This document shows, in pieces, positions 1 to 6,332 of a stretch of 6,982 bases of DNA. Made by a program: the position numbers and the translations under genes. Within the stretch, counting starts at the first letter, position 1. Every line of letters starts with the position of its first letter. Source of the DNA: Pseudomonadota bacterium (GTDB taxonomy: Bacteria > Pseudomonadota > Gammaproteobacteria > Steroidobacterales > Steroidobacteraceae); assembly GCA_021817875.1 (NCBI GenBank), contig JAKAFQ010000226.1:1-6982 (forward strand), read 5' to 3'. The notes below the pieces were generated by a model, which was not told the DNA's origin, made no database searches, and worked only from the letters and a program-made list of their open reading frames with translations.

Positions 1-852
1 GTACCCGTCACCGACAATCAGCGGGTGAGCCGGGGGCAGGTTCTCGCCCGGATCGACCCGGCACCCTACCGGGTCGCGCTGCAGCAGACCCTGGCCGCCG
101 AGCGCCAGGCCGCAACCGGGCTGGCCCAGGCACGCGCGAATATCGCAGTGGCCGGCGCCTCGCTGCAGCAGGCCGTGGCGGGGCTGGTGAGCGCGCGCGC
201 CCAGTCCTTCAATGCCACGCAGGATCTGAAACGTTATCTGTCACTGCGCGCGCGCAATCCCAAGGCGGTCTCACACAGCCAGATCGACCAGGTGATGGCA
301 CAGGCGCGCAGTGCCGCCGCCGAGCAGCGTGCGGCGAACCAGCGCGTGGTCGGAGCTAGGGCTCAGATCCGGGCCGCGCAGGCGGCTCTCGCGGGCGCCG
401 CGGCACGCGTGGCGACCGCGCGCGCGCAGGTGAGCGCGGCGCGACTCAATCTCGGCTACACCACCCTGACCGCGCCCACTGCCGGTCACATCGCGCAGCG
501 GTCGGTGGCGGTCGGCAACTATGTCGCCCCGGGGCAGTCGCTGATGGCACTCGTGCCACTGCGCCTGTGGGTCACGGCCAACTTCAAGGAAACCGAGCTC
601 CCCGATATCCGGCCCGGAGAGCGGGTGCGGATCCACATCGACGCGTGTCCGCAGGCGGATGCCCGCGGACACATCGAGTCGATCCAACGCGGCTCGGGAG
701 AGGCATTCGACCTGCTGCCGCCGCAGAACGCCACCGGCAATTACATCAAGATCGTGCAGCGGGTGCCGGTGAGGATCGTCTTCGACTCGATACCCCGGGG
801 CTGCGTGCTGGGGCCGGGCATGTCTGTCGAGCCGAAGATCAGGATCGATTGA
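1..852 (+). CDS. emrA: EmrA-type membrane fusion (periplasmic adaptor) protein, 5' end outside window
   Basis: Adaptor subunit of a tripartite efflux pump. Proteins of this family are anchored in the inner membrane and bridge an MFS transporter to an outer-membrane channel. The frame is open to base 1, so 283 C-terminal residues are visible and the N-terminal membrane anchor is missing. Visible parts in order: the end of the first lipoyl half (DNQRVSRGQVLARIDPAPY, about residues 5-23); a very Ala/Gln/Arg-rich helical hairpin (about 24-148); the second lipoyl half (LGYTTLTAPTAGHIAQRSVA, then GNYVAPGQSLMALVPL); and a beta-barrel with the EmrA hallmarks ANFKETELPDI and LLPPQNATGNYIKIVQRVPV. The protein stops right after the barrel strand GPGMSVEPKIRID, so it lacks the tail of roughly 40 residues that E. 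coli EmrA has there. Family assignment is secure; the exact pump subtype (Emr, Far or Vce) is not. It is followed after one base by the emrB-type gene. Confidence 0.93.
   Translation, partial: VPVTDNQRVSRGQVLARIDPAPYRVALQQTLAAERQAATGLAQARANIAVAGASLQQAVAGLVSARAQSFNATQDLKRYLSLRARNPKAVSHSQIDQVMAQARSAAAEQRAANQRVVGARAQIRAAQAALAGAAARVATARAQVSAARLNLGYTTLTAPTAGHIAQRSVAVGNYVAPGQSLMALVPLRLWVTANFKETELPDIRPGERVRIHIDACPQADARGHIESIQRGSGEAFDLLPPQNATGNYIKIVQRVPVRIVFDSIPRGCVLGPGMSVEPKIRID
841..844 (+). promoter_or_regulatory. Ribosome binding site for the GTG-started emrB-type gene
   Basis: AGGA lies inside the last codons of the adaptor gene, nine bases before the GTG at 854. It supports the GTG start over later in-frame ATG codons. 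The first of those falls at residue 39, inside predicted membrane helix 1, and would remove the helix start. Confidence 0.6.
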
Positions 853-853
853 C

Positions 854-2494
854 GTGGCAGGGCCCGGCGCGCAGGCCAATGCCGCCCCCCAGTGGACCCC
901 GGTCCGCTCGGCGGCGGGTCGGCACAGTCCCTGGCTGATCGCCACCATCATCTCCATCTCGGCGTTCATGGAGGTGCTCGACACCGCCATCGCCAACGTG
1001 TCGCTGCAGCACATCGCCGGCTCGCTGGCGGCCAGCTACGACGAGGCGACCTGGGTGCTCACCAGCTATCTGATCGCCAACGCGGTGGTGATTCCGATGA
1101 GCGGCTGGCTCTCGAGCGTCATCGGCCGCAAGCGCTACTACATGTCGAGCGTGGCGCTGTTCACCATGTCATCGCTGATGTGCGGACTCGCGCCCTCGCT
1201 GACGTTTCTCATCGCCGCCCGGGTCGCCCAGGGCATCGGCGGCGGCGGGCTTGCCCCGGTGACCCAGGCGATGCTGATCGACTCATTTCCGCCTGCCTCG
1301 AGAGGCAAGGCGATGTCCGTCTACGGGATCACGGTCATCCTCGCGCCCATGCTGGGACCACTGCTCGGCGGCTATATCACCGACCAGCTCTCCTGGCACT
1401 GGATCTTCTTCATCAACGTGCCGGTGGGGATGCTGTCGCTGACGCTGGTCGAGGGGTTCGTCGACGAGCCGCCGCTTCTGGTCGAGCAGCGCAAGGCCCG
1501 CTGGGCGCGGGGCATACGCTTCGACTTCACGGGTGCGGCGTTGATTGCCCTGGGTCTCGGCGCGCTCGAGGTGATGACCGACCGCGGTGTGCAGGACGAC
1601 TGGTTCGCGAGTCCCATCATCCGCACGGCGGCAATCGTGTCCGGGGTGTGCATCGTGAGTTTCGTCCTCTGGGAGCTGATTACGCCCGAGCCGCTGCTCG
1701 ACATGCGTCTGTTCAAGCACCGCAACTTCGCCATCGGCACCTTCATCATCATGATCATCGGCGTGATCCTGTTCGGCACCACGCAGTTCGTGCCCCAGAT
1801 GGTGCAGGAAGTCCTGGGTTACACGGCCATGCAGGCCGGCCTGGCGCTCACCCTGGGCGGCATGATCACGTTGGTCACCATGCCGCTCGCCGGCGTGCTG
1901 ACCGGCCACGTCCGGCCCCGCAACCTGATGGCGATCGCGTTCGCGGTGATCGGCGTGTCGCTGTGGACGATGTCGCACTTTGCGGTCACGGTGACCTTTG
2001 GCGAGGTGGCGTTTGCGCGTGCCTGGCAGTCCGCGGGCATTCCGTTCCTGTTCGTGCCGCTGATCACCGCGGCCTATGTGGGCGTGCCTCCGGACCGCAC
2101 GGGCAACGCGGCCGCCATGATCGGCGTGGGGCGCAATGTCGGTGGCAGCGTCGGTATCGCCATGGTGCAGGCATTGCTTGCGCGCCGCGAACAGTTCCAC
2201 CAGGAGCGCCTGGTGAGCCGACTGCAGCCGCATAATGCAGCGTATGTGCATGCCGTGCATGTACTCGCCAGGCTGTTCGCGAGCCGCGGCGCCTCGCCCG
2301 CAGCCGCCTCGCGCATGGCCGTCGGTCAGATCTACGCATTCATGCAGCGCCAGGTTCTGATGATGTCGTTCGATGACGTATTCTGGGCTCTGATGCTATT
2401 CGTCGTGGCCATTTCGCCGATTCTGCTGTTGCTGAAGCGACCGCCGGCGGATCGGGGCCATGGCGCCGGGAGTACGCCCGAGGTGCCGCTCTGA
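854..2494 (+). CDS. emrB: EmrB-type DHA2 family MFS multidrug/proton antiporter
   Basis: Inner-membrane transporter of 546 residues, the usual size for the 14-helix DHA2 (EmrB/QacA) family, which exports hydrophobic or amphipathic compounds in exchange for protons. Visible motifs: helix 1 with the family signature FMEVLDTAIANVSL (38-51); WVLTSYLIANAVVIPMSGWL (67-86) leading into MFS motif A, GWLSSVIGRKR (84-94); the AARVAQGIGGGGLAP helix (121-135); motif C of antiporters, GITVILAPMLGPLLGG (158-173); and the family-typical WHWIFFINVPVG (181-192). The second half adds eight hydrophobic segments, a periplasmic loop before the last helix, and a cytoplasmic Lys/Arg-rich end (LLKRPPADRG). The start is GTG, one base after the adaptor stop codon, so the two are almost certainly co-translated and form one pump. 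kynU follows 35 bases later. Substrate cannot be read from the sequence. Confidence 0.95.
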   Translation: MAGPGAQANAAPQWTPVRSAAGRHSPWLIATIISISAFMEVLDTAIANVSLQHIAGSLAASYDEATWVLTSYLIANAVVIPMSGWLSSVIGRKRYYMSSVALFTMSSLMCGLAPSLTFLIAARVAQGIGGGGLAPVTQAMLIDSFPPASRGKAMSVYGITVILAPMLGPLLGGYITDQLSWHWIFFINVPVGMLSLTLVEGFVDEPPLLVEQRKARWARGIRFDFTGAALIALGLGALEVMTDRGVQDDWFASPIIRTAAIVSGVCIVSFVLWELITPEPLLDMRLFKHRNFAIGTFIIMIIGVILFGTTQFVPQMVQEVLGYTAMQAGLALTLGGMITLVTMPLAGVLTGHVRPRNLMAIAFAVIGVSLWTMSHFAVTVTFGEVAFARAWQSAGIPFLFVPLITAAYVGVPPDRTGNAAAMIGVGRNVGGSVGIAMVQALLARREQFHQERLVSRLQPHNAAYVHAVHVLARLFASRGASPAAASRMAVGQIYAFMQRQVLMMSFDDVFWALMLFVVAISPILLLLKRPPADRGHGAGSTPEVPL

Positions 2495-2511
2495 TGGCCG
2501 CCGATGGCCGT

Positions 2512-2517
2512 GGGGAG
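2512..2517 (+). promoter_or_regulatory. Probable ribosome binding site of kynU
   Basis: GGGGAG sits 12 bases before the ATG at 2530, slightly further than ideal. The 35-base gap shows no convincing promoter or terminator, so kynU is more likely read through from the pump genes. Confidence 0.45.
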
Positions 2518-2529
2518 CGAGACTGAGCC

Positions 2530-3804
2530 ATGGGCTCGGCGCGACACACCGCCCTCGAGAGAGATGCCGCCGATCCGCTGGCCCCGCTGCGGCAGCGCTT
2601 CGGTATGCCGCGCACGGGGCAGGGCGAACCGTGCATCTACCTCTGCGGCCACTCTCTCGGGCTGATGCCGCTCGCGGCGCGCGCCGCGCTCGCGCAGGAG
2701 CTCGACGACTGGGAGCGCCTGGCGGTACTCGGCCACGAGCACGCGCGCAGACCCTGGATCCCATATCACGACGCGCTGGCCGCGGAAATGGCCAGCCTGC
2801 TCGGCTGCCGGGCGGATGAAGTCGCCGTGATGAATTCTCTGACGGTCAATCTGCATCTGATGCTGGCGAGTTTCTATCGCCCCGCGGGCGGGCGACGCGC
2901 GATCCTCATCGAAGCCGGAGCATTTCCTTCCGACCGGTACGCGGTGGCCACGCATCTTCAATGGCACGGTCTCGATCCGCGGGAATGTCTGATCGAACTG
3001 GCGCCGCGCGACGGTGAGGCCCTGATCGCGGAGGAGGCCGTCGAGACCGTGCTCGCCCGACGGGGCGAGGAGATCGCGCTGGTCCTCTGGCCGGGAGTGC
3101 AATACCTGACGGGGCAGGCGTTCGACCTGCCGCGCATCACGCGTGCCGCCCGCCGCGCCGGGGCGCTCGTCGGATTCGATCTGGCGCATGCCGTGGGTAA
3201 TCTGCCGGCGCCGCTGCGGGGCCTCGATGCCGATTTTGCCGCCTGGTGCAGCTACAAGTACCTCAATGCCGGCCCCGGGGCCATCGCCGGGTGCTTCGTG
3301 CACCGGCGTCATTTCGACGCATCGCGCCACCGCCTGGGCGGCTGGTGGGGGCACGAGCTCTCGAGTCGCTTCGAGATGCCCGACGAATTCCGCCCCGCGC
3401 GCGGCGCCGCCGGTTTCCAACTCAGCAACCAGTCGATTCTCTCAACGGCGCCGCTGATCGCCTCGCTGGCGCTGTTCCGAGAGGCGGGGGCCGAGCGCTT
3501 GCGTGAGAAATCGGTGGCGCTCACCGCGTATCTCGAACAGCTGATCAGCGCGCGCACGCCCGGGGTGCGCCTGATCACGCCGCGGACCGCCGAGGCGCGC
3601 GGCGCGCAGTTGTCCCTGCGGCTGCGCGGGGGGGCCGAGCGCGGTCGGCGGGTGTTCCAGTGGCTCAGCGCGCACGGCGTGGTATGCGACTGGCGGGAGC
3701 CTGACATCATCCGCGCCGCGCCGGTACCGCTCTACAACAGGTTCGAGGATGTCTGCGACTTCGTGGAGCGTCTCGAGCAGGCGCTGCGATCCGTGGGGGA
3801 CTGA
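2530..3804 (+). CDS. kynU: Kynureninase (EC 3.7.1.3)
   Basis: PLP-dependent hydrolase that cleaves kynurenine to anthranilate, or 3-hydroxykynurenine to 3-hydroxyanthranilate, releasing alanine; cytosolic. It has 424 residues, close to other bacterial kynureninases. The fold-type I aminotransferase core shows the family motifs in order: YLCGHSLGLMP (37-47); NSLTVNLHL (102-110), whose Leu-Thr binds the PLP phosphate; FPSDRY (132-137); GFDLAHAVGN (215-224), with Asp217 and His220 at the cofactor; the PLP-lysine loop SYKYLNAGPG (241-250), with Tyr242 and Lys243; GWWGHE (270-275); and the substrate-side QLSN (297-300), matching Ser-Asn of the human enzyme. All expected catalytic residues are present, so it should be active. 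Its stop codon shares one base with the kmo start. With kmo next door, 3-hydroxykynurenine is the likely physiological substrate, but this is inference. Confidence 0.96.
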   Translation: MGSARHTALERDAADPLAPLRQRFGMPRTGQGEPCIYLCGHSLGLMPLAARAALAQELDDWERLAVLGHEHARRPWIPYHDALAAEMASLLGCRADEVAVMNSLTVNLHLMLASFYRPAGGRRAILIEAGAFPSDRYAVATHLQWHGLDPRECLIELAPRDGEALIAEEAVETVLARRGEEIALVLWPGVQYLTGQAFDLPRITRAARRAGALVGFDLAHAVGNLPAPLRGLDADFAAWCSYKYLNAGPGAIAGCFVHRRHFDASRHRLGGWWGHELSSRFEMPDEFRPARGAAGFQLSNQSILSTAPLIASLALFREAGAERLREKSVALTAYLEQLISARTPGVRLITPRTAEARGAQLSLRLRGGAERGRRVFQWLSAHGVVCDWREPDIIRAAPVPLYNRFEDVCDFVERLEQALRSVGD

Positions 3805-3806
3805 TG
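3795..3806 (+). promoter_or_regulatory. Coupled stop/start junction kynU-kmo
   Basis: A purine run, GGGGGA (3795-3800), precedes TGATG, in which the kynU stop TGA (3802-3804) and the kmo start ATG (3804-3806) share an A. This arrangement is typical of translational coupling and suggests roughly matched production of the two enzymes. Confidence 0.7.
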
Positions 3807-5210
3807 AAGCCCGGGAAGGTCACGGTCGTCGGCGCGGGTCTCACCGGAGCGCTGCTGGCACTCCTGTTGGCGCAGCGCGGATTTGCCGTGACACTCTACG
3901 AGCGCAGATCCGATCCGCGCTCGGGTCGTGCCGAGGCGGGCCGCTCCATCAATCTCTCGCTGTCGGCCCGTGGCATCCGGCCGCTGCAGCAGTGTGGCGT
4001 ATTCCCCCGGCTCCGGCCGCTCCTGATCGCCCTGCGCGGACGGATGGTGCATGAGCGCTCGGGGCATCCGATGTTCCAGCCGTACGGGCAGCGCCCGGAG
4101 GAAGTTCATTATTCGGTCGGACGTGCCGCGCTCAACCGGGTGCTGACCGATGCGGCCGAGCGCGCCGGCGTCGAGGTGCGATTCGGGCAGCGATGTCTCG
4201 GTCTCGACCCTGGCGCCGGTCGGCTGCGGTTCCTCGACGGGCGGTCGGCGCGCCGGTACGAATCGGCCATCGATACCGTCATCGCCGCCGATGGCGCCGG
4301 TTCGGTGCTGCGCGCCAGTCTCGCCGCGGCCGGTGCTGCCCTCGTACGGATCGAGCCGCTCGAGCACGACTACAAGGAAATGACCCTGCCGGGTGTCGGC
4401 GGCAGGCACGTGCTCGAGCCGAATGCGCTGCACATCTGGCCCCGAGGCGGGTTCATGCTCATCGCGCTGCCGAATCCGGACGGCAGCTTTACCTTGACCC
4501 TGTTTCTGGGTCGTGCGGGTGCCGAAAGCTTTGCCGCACTGTCGACTGTCACGGCCGCAGAGCGATTCTTTTCGGAGCAATTCCCCGACCTGCGTGGACA
4601 GTTTGCGCCGCTGCTCGCGAATTTCCACCGCAATCCGCAAGGCCAGCTGGCGACCGTGCACACCACCGGCTGGCACCTCGACGGCAAGCTGTTGCTGCTC
4701 GGCGATGCGGCGCATGCCATCGTCCCGTTCCACGGCCAGGGGATGAATGCGGGGTTCGAGGATTGCGCCGTGTTCGGGAGCCTGCTGGAGCGGTGCGCCG
4801 ACTGGCAAGAGCTGTTCGGGGAGTTTGAGCGTCAGCGCCGTCCCGACACCGAGGCCATCGCGCACATGGCACTGGAGAATTACCTGGAGATGCGCGATGG
4901 TGTCCGCGACCCGGTCTTTCTGCGCCGCAGACAGCTCGCTTTTGCGCTGGAGAAGCGATTCCCGGATCGGTTCATTCCACGCTACAGCATGGTGATGTTC
5001 CACCCCGAAATCTCCTACCGCGATGCCCTGCGGCGCGGGCAGCGGCAGCTCGCCATTCTCGAGGAGCTCGATCGCAGACGAACCCCGAGGGGTGAGATCG
5101 ACATGGACCTCGCTCAGGCCCTGGTGAGCGAACGGCTGCCGGCTCTGAGCGGCGCGGCCCGGATCGATGGCGGCACCGATGACCCGACCCGGAGCCTGCC
5201 CGGCTCCTGA
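3804..5210 (+). CDS. kmo: Kynurenine 3-monooxygenase (EC 1.14.13.9), FAD-dependent
   Basis: Flavoprotein hydroxylase that uses NADPH and O2 to convert kynurenine to 3-hydroxykynurenine, the step just before KynU. It has 468 residues. Motifs: N-terminal dinucleotide fold GAGLTG (10-15) with the acidic strand end YERR (32-35); the KMO-specific AGRSINLSLSARGI (45-58); the substrate-side GRMVHE and FQPYGQ (79-84, 91-96), where Arg80 and Tyr94 line up with the substrate-binding Arg/Tyr of the Pseudomonas enzyme; DG motif VIAADGAGSVLR (159-170); the flavin motif GDAAHAIVPFHGQGMNAGFED (300-320); and Asn359 and Tyr394 (ENYLEM, IPRYSMVMF), again at the spacing of the Pseudomonas active site. There is no hydrophobic C-terminal anchor like that of mitochondrial KMO, so it should be soluble. 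The last 40 or so residues are a polar tail without recognised motifs. It is coupled to kynU by a one-base overlap. Confidence 0.96.
   Translation: MKPGKVTVVGAGLTGALLALLLAQRGFAVTLYERRSDPRSGRAEAGRSINLSLSARGIRPLQQCGVFPRLRPLLIALRGRMVHERSGHPMFQPYGQRPEEVHYSVGRAALNRVLTDAAERAGVEVRFGQRCLGLDPGAGRLRFLDGRSARRYESAIDTVIAADGAGSVLRASLAAAGAALVRIEPLEHDYKEMTLPGVGGRHVLEPNALHIWPRGGFMLIALPNPDGSFTLTLFLGRAGAESFAALSTVTAAERFFSEQFPDLRGQFAPLLANFHRNPQGQLATVHTTGWHLDGKLLLLGDAAHAIVPFHGQGMNAGFEDCAVFGSLLERCADWQELFGEFERQRRPDTEAIAHMALENYLEMRDGVRDPVFLRRRQLAFALEKRFPDRFIPRYSMVMFHPEISYRDALRRGQRQLAILEELDRRRTPRGEIDMDLAQALVSERLPALSGAARIDGGTDDPTRSLPGS
5191..5207 (+). terminator. Small stem-loop at the end of kmo (weak terminator candidate)
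   Basis: GGAGCC (5191-5196) and GGCTCC (5202-5207) form a perfect six-pair stem around TGCCC, ending directly against the kmo stop codon. No T-run follows (GAGGCCTCGG comes next), so it is not a canonical intrinsic terminator and may only be a 3'-end stabiliser or chance. Confidence 0.25.
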
Positions 5211-5379
5211 GGCCTCGGCTGCTCGGGTTCCGCGCCGGCATCTGGCCGCGACCGCTGCGCTGACGCAGACCGTGCCCTGCCCGCGATCGGGGTGATCGGT
5301 TCGCTGTGAGCGATCTTGCGGCGCGGTTCCTCCCTCCGAGAGGCTCCCGGCGGCAGGGCAACTCGCTAGAATCGCTCTG
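5211..5379. other. Non-coding stretch between kmo and the trmB region
   Basis: No convincing gene is seen here on either strand. It holds two short perfect dyads: CTGCG-CTGA-CGCAG (5255-5268) and TCGCT-GTG-AGCGA (5301-5313). The second is nested in a GATCG...CGATC pair (5294-5315). Neither matches an operator I recognise. The end carries the -10-like hexamer described separately. Together with the possible 64-codon frame, this is the only gap above 300 bases in the window (5211-5567 up to trmB). Confidence 0.5.
5367..5372 (+). promoter_or_regulatory. Putative sigma-70 -10 element (TAGAAT) ahead of the trmB region
   Basis: TAGAAT matches five of six bases of TATAAT and sits in the only AT-richer spot of the gap. 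No TTGACA-like -35 is seen 16-18 bases upstream (GGCTCCCGG there). If used, transcription would start at about 5379-5380, which is the A of an ATG. It would drive either a leaderless small gene or a leader of about 190 bases before trmB. Confidence 0.4.
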
Positions 5380-5574
5380 ATGAACGAACTCACCACCGAG
5401 GGCGCCGTGGAGATCGGACCGCGGACCGCCCGGGCCGCGTCCGGCGAGGAGCGTATCCCGTTGATCGATATCCGCGCGCCCGGGGTGTATGCCGCACAGA
5501 GCATCCGCCGTTTGCTGCGATGTGCGCTGCTTCTCTTCCACGCGGCCCAGCCGCTCGCCCGCTCGCGATGTTGA
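5380..5574 (+). CDS. Possible small protein of 64 residues, unknown function, overlapping the trmB start
   Basis: I do not recognise this protein. The frame starts at an ATG with no ribosome binding site but only 7 bases after TAGAAT, as expected for a leaderless message. It ends with TGA at 5572-5574, seven bases into trmB. The N-terminal half is acidic and polar (MNELTTEGAVEIGP). The middle stretch IPLIDIRAPGVYAA (27-40) resembles the first strand and turn of rhodanese domains (as in the tRNA 2-selenouridine synthase N-terminus), but the rest of such a domain is missing. The end is basic with a short hydrophobic patch (LLRCALLLFHA). It could be a real coupled leader peptide, a decayed rhodanese remnant, or a chance frame in GC-rich DNA. 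Codon bias and conservation are untested. Confidence 0.3.
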   Translation: MNELTTEGAVEIGPRTARAASGEERIPLIDIRAPGVYAAQSIRRLLRCALLLFHAAQPLARSRC

Positions 5575-6254
5575 GCCAGACCGAACACGCCCGTGCCATC
5601 CGCTCGTTCGTCACCCGCGCGGGGCGCATTACCCCCGCACAGGTGCGCGCGCTCGAGACGCTCTGGCCGAAGTATGGCGTCGACTCCGACGGCCTGATCG
5701 ACCTCGATGCGCTGTTCGGTCGACGGGCGGACCGGGTCGCGGAGATCGGTTTCGGCAACGGCGAGAATCTGATCGCGCTGGCCCACGCACATCCGGAGCG
5801 GGATTTTCTCGGCATCGAGGTGCACCGGCCGGGGGTCGGGCGATTGCTGCTGCAGCTCGAGCAGCGGGGTCTGGGCAATGTTCGGGTGGTCTGCGACGAC
5901 GCGGTGCAGGTGCTGCAGCACCGTCTCGCTGGAGCGTGCCTCGATGAGGTTCTGATCCTGTTCCCCGACCCGTGGCCGAAGAAACGCCATCACAAGCGGC
6001 GACTCATCCAGCCGGATTTCGTCCGCCTTCTGGCCGAGCGGGTGAAATCCGGTGGCACCTTGCGTCTGGCGACCGACTGGGAGCCCTACGCGCAGGAGAT
6101 GCTGATGCATCTGTCCGCCGAGCCGCGCCTGCGCAATCTGGCGCCGCAGGGGGGATTCGTGCCCCGTCCCGAAGAGCGTCAGGCCACCCGCTTCGAACGG
6201 CGAGGGGAGCGGCTGGGGCACGCGGTCTGGGACTTGGCCTTTGGCAGAGCCTGA
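5568..6254 (+). CDS. trmB: tRNA (guanine-N7-)-methyltransferase
   Basis: SAM-dependent enzyme (EC 2.1.1.33) that makes 7-methylguanosine at position 46 in the tRNA variable loop; cytosolic. From the ATG at 5568 it has 228 residues, near the 239 of E. coli TrmB. Motifs: IRSFVTRAGRIT (11-22); the SAM-binding EIGFGNGENL (59-68); FLGIEVHRPGVG (80-91); VVCDDAVQVL (107-116); the family signature LFPDPWPKKRHHKRR (131-145); ATDWEPYAQEML (168-179); and the C-terminal substrate motif TRFERRGERLGHAVWDL (207-223). This start is preferred because alignment with E. coli TrmB begins only a few residues before IRSFV. An in-frame ATG at 5520 would add a 16-residue extension without homology. Neither start has a clear ribosome binding site, so translation may depend on the overlapping upstream frame. 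It is convergent with the MarC-family gene. Confidence 0.95.
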   Translation: MLSQTEHARAIRSFVTRAGRITPAQVRALETLWPKYGVDSDGLIDLDALFGRRADRVAEIGFGNGENLIALAHAHPERDFLGIEVHRPGVGRLLLQLEQRGLGNVRVVCDDAVQVLQHRLAGACLDEVLILFPDPWPKKRHHKRRLIQPDFVRLLAERVKSGGTLRLATDWEPYAQEMLMHLSAEPRLRNLAPQGGFVPRPEERQATRFERRGERLGHAVWDLAFGRA

Positions 6255-6271
6255 GAGCGATCAGGGCAGGG

Positions 6272-6294
6272 CGCCTCGGGGCTCCCCGGGGGCG
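6272..6294 (+). terminator. GC hairpin after trmB (possible terminator)
   Basis: CGCC-T-CGGG (6272-6280) can pair with CCCG-GG-GGCG (6285-6294) around a GCTC loop. It lies 18 bases past the trmB stop. TAACTG follows rather than a T-run, so any termination would be non-canonical or only message-end protection. Confidence 0.35.
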
Positions 6295-6308
6295 TAACTG
6301 CGGACCCA

Positions 6309-6329
6309 TGGCGCGGGAAAGGCGCGCCA
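6309..6329 (-). terminator. Perfect hairpin just after the marC stop (possible terminator)
   Basis: On the minus strand, TGGCGCG and CGCGCCA form a perfect seven-pair stem around CCTTTCC, beginning three bases after the MarC-family stop codon. No T-run follows. Its position right at the gene end in a convergent gap supports a transcript-end role. Confidence 0.4.
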
Positions 6330-6332
6330 GAC

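Noticed and set aside
25..27. GTG at 25 as the start of the adaptor gene
   Set aside because: The frame stays open to base 1, and the residues before it (VPVTDNQR) match the conserved lipoyl sequence, so the true start is upstream of the window.
892..2235. 447-codon plus-strand frame inside the EmrB-type gene
   Set aside because: The translation is His/Arg/Gly-rich and motif-free, while the overlapping frame shows all DHA2 transporter motifs.
2493..2510. Direct repeat GATGGCCG (2493-2500 and 2503-2510) between the EmrB-type gene and kynU
   Set aside because: It is only eight bases repeated once, overlaps a stop codon, and has no dyad symmetry. It is too short to call an operator.
2332..3420. 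362-codon minus-strand open frame opposite kynU and the emrB end
   Set aside because: It is a shadow of the real genes: Arg/Gly/His-rich translation, no motif, and no ribosome binding site logic.
5520..5522. ATG at 5520 as the trmB start
   Set aside because: It adds 16 residues with no family match and has no ribosome binding site. The ATG at 5568 gives a length and N-terminus like known TrmB proteins.
5390..5878. Minus-strand frame of 162 codons opposite the trmB start region
   Set aside because: It has Arg/Ser/Pro-rich shadow composition and no motif, and it overlaps the well-supported trmB.
3732..6221. 829-codon open frame on the minus strand running under kmo, the gap and trmB
   Set aside because: It lies opposite two confidently identified genes, its translation has no recognisable domain, and long antisense frames are expected in DNA with strong G/C third-position bias.
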